A stretch of DNA of 64,000 nt from Vespa crabro. Lineage: Eukaryota > Arthropoda > Insecta > Hymenoptera > Vespidae. The position numbers and the translations under genes are program-made. Position 1 is the stretch's first letter. Every line of letters starts with the position of its first letter. Of this stretch, positions 57,250 to 64,000 are shown in pieces. The stretch spans positions 9,266,497 to 9,330,496 of the forward strand of contig NC_060955.1 of the NCBI RefSeq assembly GCF_910589235.1, written 5' to 3'. Below the pieces are notes generated by a model. That model saw only the letters and a program-made list of their open reading frames with translations. It was not told where the DNA came from and searched no databases.

Positions 57250-58640
57250 TATAGCTGTCATTATTTTACAACTGCAATTTTATGCCGCTGCCTGTCTTGG
57301 CCATCATTGTATAAGAAGCTACTAGTTGCAATAATTCTTTCGAAGGTTTATCAAATATCGGACGTATATCACCACAAATGTCAATCAATGATATATCCTA
57401 AAAAGAAAGATGTGGAAGAGAGGGAGAAAAAGAAGAAAAAGTTGCTATGTAAAAAAATGGAGAAATCAGGGAAAATCGTGTTGCAAGGTTTCCCCATTGA
57501 TGATCACATTGTGAGTACGAGAAAAAGAGAAGAGGAGGAATTAGCCAAATACAAAGAGATACTGAAGGTCATGAAAAGTGCAACCGAGTGAAAAAGGAAT
57601 ATCAGTACAGATGACAAGGAAGGCATCGTTATGTTGGGAGAGCCCCTGGATGTCATTGCTCACCTGCGAGCCTCGTGGAAGGCCACTTAGCTTTCAGGAA
57701 GGGCTCAACAGACACGAACGTCATGGGATATAACACGTGGTATGATATCCCAGGTTGAAACAATAGAGGGGCCAAAAAAAAACGAACAGCGTCAATTCCG
57801 ATTGTGGAGAAGACCGGAAAAAAGAAGAAGGAGGATGCGCCTCCCAATCCTATCTGTACGGAGGAAGCCAAAGAAGAAGGATCTAAAGAAGAAATCAGCA
57901 AAAACAACCGCCCAGATACCCGGCGATCGTGAAAATGGCCAAAGAAGTCTAAACGAAAATAAGAATAGAAAAAGGTGGACGAAGCCTGGAGGCTCTTTTG
58001 ATCAAGCCGAATGGAGGACGAACATATACGGACGTGCTCGGGGAAAATCCGTAGCAGAACTAAGCCGGAAGACGCAAAGGCAGATGTGAGATCGATCCGA
58101 CAAACAAGGGCGGGGGAGGTGCTCCTGGAATTGGGCAGAGATACTAAGGAAAAAACCGCCTTAGAAGGCATGCTTAGAAACATCCTAGGGGACAAGGAGA
58201 CGATCCGCCATCTCGTACCTAGTGTGGCGATAGAGATTAGAGACCTTGATAGTTTAACTACTGCTCAAGAAGTGGAATAAGTGATAAGAATGGACACACA
58301 TGAAGGTTTCGACGAAAAAATGAAGGTAAGGACTACGAAAACAAACTAGAGAGGGCTCAAAGTAGCCGTCGTAGAAATAAGCGAGCAAGGAGCAAGTCGA
58401 CTTTTAGAGTCGGTGCATATCAAGATAGGGTGGGTCAATTGCAGAATAAGGGAGAGAGCGGTAGTCTCAAGGTGCTACAGATGCTTTGGTTGTGGGCATA
58501 CCGCTAGGAAATGCCAAGCAGGCCCTGACAGAAGTAAGCTCTGTTACAAATGTTGTAAAGATAACCATCAAGCGAGAAAATGCCGGCCCCGGAAATCTGC
58601 ATGTTATGCACGCAGACGGATATAAGGATAAGAAAGGCTC
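57250..58640 (+). pseudogene. R1-clade LINE ORF1 (gag-like) with zinc knuckles
   Basis: Nucleic-acid-binding ORF1 of an R1-type element, in several frames: a Lys/Glu-rich coiled-coil-like start (57,360-57,590), a basic part (57,742-58,089), then SKVRRxR-like section GRDTKEKTALEGMLRNILGD and VAIEIRDLDSLTTAQEVE (58,011-58,280). In 58,413-58,625 comes IKIGWVNCRIRERAVVSRCY followed by RCFGCGHTARKC and CYKCCKDNHQARKC, two CCHC knuckles in the expected spacing. Frameshifts occur between each block. Confidence 0.8.
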
Positions 58641-58739
58641 GAGCATGACCACGCTCCTGGATCGGGGCTTTGTAGCATCTTCAATGAAGCTCTCAATAAG
58701 GTCAAAAAATCTTCTGCGATGACGCGAATACTATAAGCA

Positions 58740-60090
58740 AATTGGAACAGAAAGAAGACTGCCAATGAGCTACTTTATCAGCTGGACCAGGAGAAAAGAA
58801 TAGATCTATTGATCAGTGAACAATATAGGGACAAGACAATTGTTCTTATAATTCTCTGATCATCACGGCTCAGCGTCCATCTGAATCCTGGAGCCAAGCA
58901 GTATACCAGTAGAGAGTCACGGAAGTTGCCGGGAGTTCGTTTGGATTAAAAGTGGGGAAGTAACTTATTTTAGTTGCTACCTCACACAAACGAACATATC
59001 TACGAATTCCGGGAATAAATAGACATGCTCAAGGAAGTGGTTCGAAACACAACAGGTAACATTTTGATGGCCAGCGACTTCAATGCTAAGGCAATTGAAT
59101 GGGGAATGCCGTACTAAAACTCGATAGGCGAATATATGGTAAAAATGGTGGCCAGAACAGGGCTCTATGTCTTGAACGATGGCTCTACCACAACCTTCCG
59201 GCGCTCCGGATATACTAAGATAATTCCGGACATCTCCTTCGCTTATGGGGGCTTGTTACCGCGGCTGAAGGGGTATCGACGGCTACACTGGAAGCGATCA
59301 CCAATATATTACCTTTATTGTACACGGAGAGGCAGAGGAGACAAAGCGACTCCACGTAGATGGAACCTTCACAAGTTGGACACAGGAGAATTTATTGAAT
59401 CATTATCCAGAAAAATAAAAACGACCGAGACCCGAAGCAACAACGAAGTCTATGACCGAAACACTTGTCGGAGATATTATCCGCCACATCGTCACGGCTT
59501 GCGAATTCACCATATCGCGTAAGAGACCATGCCACGGCAAGCGACTTGCATTTTGGTGGACTCCAGAGATCGAGGAGCTGCGCCGAAAGTGCATAGAATT
59601 GAGCCGGCGATCTGTTACCGATACAGTACGGATTCAGAACAGGGCGATCGGTAATCGACGCGATCTACGAGATCACGGAAGCAGTGCGGAATGTGGAGTA
59701 CCACATCTGGCACTTGTGCCGAGAAGTCTTACTGGTGACGAATGACGTGAAGGACGCTTTTAACTCCGCTAGATGGAGTTACATCATGCATGCGCTGGAA
59801 CATAGCAAGAACTTTCAAGTATCAAAGTATCTTCTGCACTTGCTTGATGACTACCTGAAAGATGGAATGTTAATGTATCAGACTACGGGGGGGGGTAGAG
59901 ATGGATGAAGGTCACGACTGGAGCGGGGATCCATCTTCCGACCGGACATCTGGAACGTGGCGTACGACAGATTGATGAATACAGAAATGCTAGAAATGTG
60001 GCTCTTTATGGATATATTGTAAAGGTGGATACCCGAAGGGTGCCTGCACCTATGCTACCTCGCCCATTAGGGCATACGCTAAGAAACTAA
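58740..60090 (+). pseudogene. R1-clade LINE ORF2: endonuclease and partial RT (decayed)
   Basis: Follows ORF1. Endonuclease pieces: DQEKRIDLLISEQYRDKT (about 58,786-58,840), ILMASDFNAKAIEWGM (about 59,064-59,110, the GDFNA(K)..EWG motif with Gly changed), and VKMVARTGLYVLNDGSTTTF then RRSGYTKIIPDISFA (59,136-59,250). Then a linker with CHGKRLAFWWTPEIEELRRK (about 59,530-59,590), and RT motif A region YGFRTGRSVIDAIYEITEAV and LVTNDVKDAFNSARW (59,630-59,775, Asp present). Motif B appears as GSIFRPDIWNVAYDRLMNTE (59,920-59,980), and the motif C YADD section is lost or degraded near 60,010. Between EN linker and RT a block is deleted. The element ends by about 60,300. Confidence 0.8.
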
Positions 60091-60371
60091 CTACAGACAG
60101 CAGCCACCACAACGAAGAGACCGTATTCGGAAAAACTTCTGCCAGCAGGTAGGATGAGCAGTTTAGCCACGACCAACATCCTCGCAGCAACGGATCACCA
60201 CGCTGATGCCAGCCGTGCGCACGGGGAACCATAGTGGAGGCCCACTCACAGTACCATGATCCTTTACACTCGTTCCGTAGGATGGGATGGGATTGGAAGG
60301 ATAGCAGGTTTAAGGAAGAGTTTGATGGTAGAGAAAAAAAAGAAAAAAAGAAAAAAAAGAAAAAAAAGTAG
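60091..60371 (+). other. Probable 3' end of the + strand R1-type LINE, with A-rich tract
   Basis: Non-coding GC-rich sequence containing GTAGGATGGGATGGGATTGG, ending in an A-rich run of GAAAAAAA units at 60,332-60,371. This would fit a LINE 3' UTR with a poly(A)-like tail. The - strand LINE begins (with its own 3' end) at about 60,400, so the two are tail to tail. Confidence 0.5.
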
Positions 60372-60399
60372 AAAGATGCATACGAGCATCTCCGACCCT

Positions 60400-60970
60400 A
60401 TTCTGTTCGAGAATGGGTTAACCTGAGAAGATTACAGGCACTCACCCCCATCACCAGGACTCCGACAATCCCAGCTGAACAGGACCCATTAATAACCCTT
60501 AATGAGGAGGGTTCCTTTGAAAAATTCCGCAAAGAGGGAGAAGGCCTCGGCCGTGGAGACAAGATGTCTCGCTGCTTCCGGCCAACTCCTTTCACAGAGA
60601 ATTTCTTCCAGAGCCAACCTCTGGGTTTTGAAAACCGGACAGTCGACGATGTGATGCGAAACCGTGTCCTTTTCGCTACAGTGATGATCCTTCAGTGATG
60701 ATGCTCAGCGACGTCAGCTTGGCCTTAAAAGCTCCGTGTCTTGTAAGAAACTGAGATGTAAAGTGGTTAGGAGAGACAAAACGGGCACCCATCCTGTTTT
60801 TGATGTCCGGGGAAAACGCGTATGTTGTCCTTCCCTTTGAGGAGTTCTCCTATCTGGACTGCCAATCTCTAGAAGTTTCTTCGTCGACCTGCCTTACTAT
60901 CACGCGCATATTCTTCGTGCCTTCTAGTTTTCGCGTCGCTATTTCGGTGCTCCTATTTTTCCTAATACCG
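60400..60970 (-). pseudogene. R1-clade LINE ORF2, C-terminal Cys/His region (- strand element)
   Basis: On the - strand after the RT ORF: RFVSPNHFTSQFLTRHGAFK (about 60,725-60,790) corresponds to the LTGHG.F segment that precedes the C-terminal zinc-knuckle region in R1-type ORF2 proteins. Stops follow. The knuckle itself is not convincingly readable. It belongs to the same element as the RT at 60,973-62,409. Confidence 0.6.
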
Positions 60971-60972
60971 TA

Positions 60973-62480
60973 TTATCTACGTTTCAATAATTGGAGATCA
61001 ATCAGCGGCTCCGCTGCTACTATGCAGAGGGATTCCGTCGCGATTGTGCGGTACGCAGAGGTGACCGAGATGAGGGCTGATCGCTGGGTCGTGCTTAACT
61101 TTTTGAGATGCTCTTCGGTGCAGAGATCCGACCATCTTGCTGCCGCGTACGTGACCCGAGGGATGAATACGCTCCGATAAATCGCCCGAAGAGTCCAATG
61201 ACAGAGTCCCCATTCGCTGGCTGCTAATCTACCTAGCTTCGCGAACAGTGGTCCGACTTTATCGTTAAGGTAACGGCAGTGTGTCGTGATCCCCAGCCCT
61301 TTGTCAAAGTATACCCCGAGGTATCTAATGGAATTCCTAAATTTAATACTATTGTTTCCTATCTTTATGGTGGAGGGCCTATTGGCTAAATCGGTCTTTT
61401 TCACCGTTTTCCGCTTCCTATCTGGACGTTGTCGTCCCCTTCTATCAATGGGTTTCCTCTTCACCCAGTCACTCTTGAGGACGATAGTTTTCATCTTACG
61501 TTCGGAGATATATAGTTCCGCCGTCGAGCACCATCCGGTGATGCTGTTTACCACACGATTTCCTTTCTCCTCGAGTTGTTTCATAGAATCTCCATCTATA
61601 ATGAGGGGTAGGTCGTCCGTGTACGCGATCGCGTTAATTTTCGGGGATTCCTCCAGTATCCGGAGGAGCTGGTCGAACATGAGGTTCCAACAGGAGGGAC
61701 CAAGGACCGATCCTTGTGGGCATTTTCTCGAGGTCTGCTTTGAAACATCATGTTCTCCTAAGGCGATTTTTACTTTGCGGTCCGCGAAGTAGCTAGTGGT
61801 GACGTTAAAAACGTTTCTCGGATAGTCCCGATCTTGGAGTGCCTTGAGGACTGAAGGCCACCAGACATCGTTGAAGACACTCGAGATGTCGAATAACAAC
61901 GCAACGACATATCTCCGTGAGGAGGCAGAAACGATTCGGCGCATCTCTACTATCGCGTCTTCAATGGAGCGTCGCGAGACAAAGCCAAACTGTTTGTCCG
62001 AATGTTTTCTCGGCGCGAGGGAGGTTTCGTTAAAGCGCAACTTCAGCAGCTTTTCCAAAACCTTCTCTATGGCGGAAAGAAGACATAAGGGTCGGTAAGA
62101 CTTGGGGTCTTCCGCGTCTTTGTTATTGCCTTTAAGGAGTGCTCTTAAGGAGCCCTCTTTCCAAATAGATGGGAAGATGCCCCATTGAAGGCATCCGTTA
62201 AAAAGATCAACGAATTGGAATGAGATAGCGGCAAATGCTTTCTTGAGCACGCACACCTCGATAAGATCCGGCCCCGAGCCCTTTCCGTTTTTGAAGGATC
62301 CTATGACACGCGCGACCTCTTCCTTCGTGAAGAGATGGGCATCCGTAGTATCGGGAACGTTTCTGGAGATATTCCGTACCGCTCGTTGTTCCGCCGTATC
62401 TTCGGACACGCAGTCATCTGAAACATGCGTATTGAGGAGGACCCTTGCCGTATCACGAACGTTCGTAGTTTCCCCGTCTC
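60973..62480 (-). CDS. R1-clade LINE reverse transcriptase, 478-codon open frame
   Basis: The best-preserved transposon gene here: 60,973-62,409 from the first Met, with in-frame reading extending upstream to about 62,480. Motifs in order: FKNGKGSGPDLIEV (about residues 39-52, KAPGxDG region), SYRPLCLLSAIEKVLEKL (104-121), KQFGFVSRRSIEDAI (139-153), LLFDISSVFNDVWWP (171-185, motif A with catalytic Asp), CPQGSVLGPSCWNLMF (230-245, motif B), AIAYTDDLPLII (260-271, motif C; YTDD instead of the usual YADD), RYLGV (362-366), WGLCHWTLRAIYRSVFIPRV (thumb) and STTQRSALISVTSAYRT. It would copy element RNA at a nicked target. A frameshift separates it from the upstream linker and endonuclease, so the whole ORF2 is not intact. 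The antisense frames 61,286-61,792 and 60,800-61,180 are shadows. Confidence 0.92.
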
Positions 62481-63069
62481 TAGTTTAAGAGTGTTAATCA
62501 CTCTTTCGACGCGAAGTTTACCAGCCTGTTGTTTGTAGATGTAACCCCACGGTTCCGAGTTACCCTGTTCCGTGACGAATTTCCTCCAGCTCTCAAATTT
62601 GGCACGTCGTACCACTTTACTATAGTCCCGCAACGACGAACGATACTCGCGCATTAACCTGAGGCGTGCCTGATAGTCTTTTTCTCGCTGGAACGCGCGT
62701 CTTAATCGAGATACCGCTTTCTTTTGGTTCGTTAACGCTGATGTCCATCATAGGTTGGACTTCCGGTGAGCCTTTTTACGGGGCATAGATCCGGAGCATG
62801 CGGTTTGTAGGACACTTGTGAGCGCGTTGGCTCGTTCTCTACTTTTGAAGCCGATACTACACTGCTTCCCTCCAGCCTTGCCGTGGAGAGGGAGAGTAGG
62901 CGCTCGGCGAACAAGTCCCAGTCAGCTCTCCTGGTGTTGAACCTCCTGTTCCCCGCGCCCCGAGTGCAACTCCCTTGACCCGACTCAGCCTTCGGGGGAT
63001 GTATCGCGATATCTATTGAGTTGTGGTCACTGAACGTTCAGCCTGTTCTGACTTCCATTGGCCTATAAG
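62480..63069 (-). pseudogene. R1-clade LINE ORF2, linker between endonuclease and RT
   Basis: Open frame 62,301-62,654 reads SSLRDYSKVVRRAKFESWRK then FVTEQGNSEPWGYIYKQQAG, the conserved linker before the RT. Frame 62,732-62,914 covers part of the preceding section. Frameshifts near 62,480 and 62,700 separate the parts. Confidence 0.7.
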
Positions 63070-63722
63070 TTAGCTCATGGATTGTGACGAAAGGGTTACG
63101 TCGATGTACGAGGAGCCTCTCGTTGTCCAAAATGAGGGTGGCTGCTTCACGTCGTTAATAACTCTTAACCCGAATGCCCGGATGAGGGCTTCTAACTTCG
63201 AGCCTCTTTCTACTGTGCCCTGAGGGCCCCAGAGAGGCGATCTCGCGTTGGCGTCCAGTGATACTATTACTCTCTCTCCCCTTAGTGGAAGAATTACCGA
63301 TTCCAAGAGTCTAAGGTGCTCCTCTATTTCGTCGCTGTACTGAAAGTAGTGCGAGATAACATAGAAAGAGGAGCCGGGTGCTTGCACTTCTGCACAGACG
63401 CAATGCGGAGTGCTAAGCTGCGAGATAAAAACCAACGCAATGTTCGGGTTGGTCGCCGCGACCGCCGACCAGGATCTTTCATCGCGGATGGCAACTATCC
63501 TTGTTCCGTTGCCTAGTCCTATAACTTCGTAACCTGTCCCGTGCTTTTGGACGTACGGCTCTTGCAAAAACAGCACGTCCAGACGCGTCTGGGTTTGCGG
63601 ACTTCGCCCGTTACCGTTCTAGAATGTCCCATGTTTAACTGCAACAAATGAATTTTCAAGAACGCGCGATTTACGGGAGAGGGGGTCTTGGCCGAAATCA
63701 TATCAGTACGCGAAAGTAACAC
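63070..63722 (-). pseudogene. R1-clade LINE ORF2, endonuclease domain (- strand element)
   Basis: The start of ORF2 lies in frame 63,519-63,722 (FLKIHLLQLNMGHSRTVTGE, the LQ.N.....T...E start of APE-type endonucleases), then a frameshift into 63,070-63,576 (168 codons): LFLQEPYVQKHGTGYEVIGL (catalytic Glu), an internal beta-strand section, RVIVSLDANARSPLWG (the GDFNA section, here LDANA with catalytic Asp/Asn), LEALIRAFGLRVINDV and SSYIDVTLSS (the SxIDlT section). The final His motif is not seen, probably lost at the next frameshift. Confidence 0.82.
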
Positions 63723-63724
63723 GC

Positions 63725-64000
63725 GACTATAGCCTCTCGAAGATTGGCTACCACCTGATGCAGTCCGGGTTGTACGGGGTTTTGAACGCAGCGGGGGCTC
63801 GCTCGGTGAGTGGCCTTAGACGACGATCGCGCACTCTACCGGCGTATTGCTGCGTTTCTACGCTGTCCTACGCTGAAAGTGCATCCACTCGTCACCTTCG
63901 GGGTCACGCTAGCTGCATTCAGCGATGCTATGCACGAGCTTCTCCTCACCACGCTAACCGTCCCTGGGAAAGCCTCCACCCGAAGATCTGAACGGGAGGC
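63725..64000. other. GC-rich sequence upstream of the - strand LINE ORF2
   Basis: Expected to be the end of ORF1 of the same element on the - strand, but no zinc knuckle is readable. The + strand open frame 63,758-63,991 looks like antisense. The element runs off the window. Confidence 0.4.

Noticed and set aside
57653..58195. 180-codon - strand ORF
   Set aside because: Antisense of the + strand R1-type ORF1; Ser/Phe/Leu-rich without domain.
60800..61180. 126-codon + strand ORF
   Set aside because: Antisense of the - strand LINE C-terminal region and RT.
61286..61792. 168-codon + strand ORF
   Set aside because: Antisense of the well-supported RT on the - strand; no domain of its own.
1..64000. 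CRISPR arrays, bacterial operons, integrons, rRNA genes
   Set aside because: None seen. The tandem repeats present are microsatellites, satellites or LTR units without spacer structure, and the one host gene has spliceosomal introns.

Overview
This window is AT-rich animal DNA from an arthropod. It is most likely an insect, and I lean towards Hymenoptera from the mix of transposon families and the A+T bias; that placement is inference. There are no bacterial-type operons. I recognise one host gene: the 3' six exons of an intron-containing gene for a TMEM183-like protein (27,987-29,552, + strand). Almost everything else identifiable is transposable-element debris in many layers, separated by AT-rich DNA with no recognisable content.

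Left part (1-26 kb): an inverted jockey-type LINE (ORF1 and endonuclease, 1-1,500); LTR-like repeats of families A and B; a Kolobok-like DNA transposon with a TTAA duplication at both ends (5,980-7,552); a second LINE with reverse-transcriptase motifs (9.3-10.9 kb); a mariner-type MITE with TA duplication (16,221-16,352); a Helitron fragment (17.3-17.65 kb); a 9-bp minisatellite (18.7 kb); and a decayed Tc1-type transposase (23.8-24.7 kb).

Middle (27-46 kb): the TMEM183 gene, followed within 0.3 kb by a ~610-bp repeat that recurs inverted at 32.3-32.9 kb. After that come solo-LTR-like repeats; an R4/Dong-like LINE split by a truncated Ty3/gypsy element (36.9-39.2 kb); a hAT transposase (40.25-41.7 kb); a gypsy RT-RNase H fragment joined to a LINE RT fragment (42.5-43.65 kb); and a third gypsy piece with a primer-binding site and gag (44.3-44.9 kb).

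Right part (46-64 kb): decayed Polinton/Maverick material (46.26-53.5 kb), namely integrase, two FtsK-type packaging ATPases, two minor-capsid proteins with a phospholipase-A2-like domain, and pieces of protein-primed DNA polymerase B. The ATPase and minor-capsid pairs are mirror images, so at least two copies met head to head. One ATPase carries a 50-bp perfect palindrome. A 1.65-kb TTATTG-like satellite follows (53.84-55.49 kb). The window then switches sharply to GC-rich sequence: R1-clade LINEs in + orientation (55.5-60.3 kb) meet another R1-clade LINE in - orientation (60.4-64 kb) that still has a 478-codon open reverse transcriptase.

The loci do not form a common pathway. The window records successive insertions, several of them nested. 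Family calls rest on motifs read by eye; no database search was possible. Boundaries of decayed elements are approximate.
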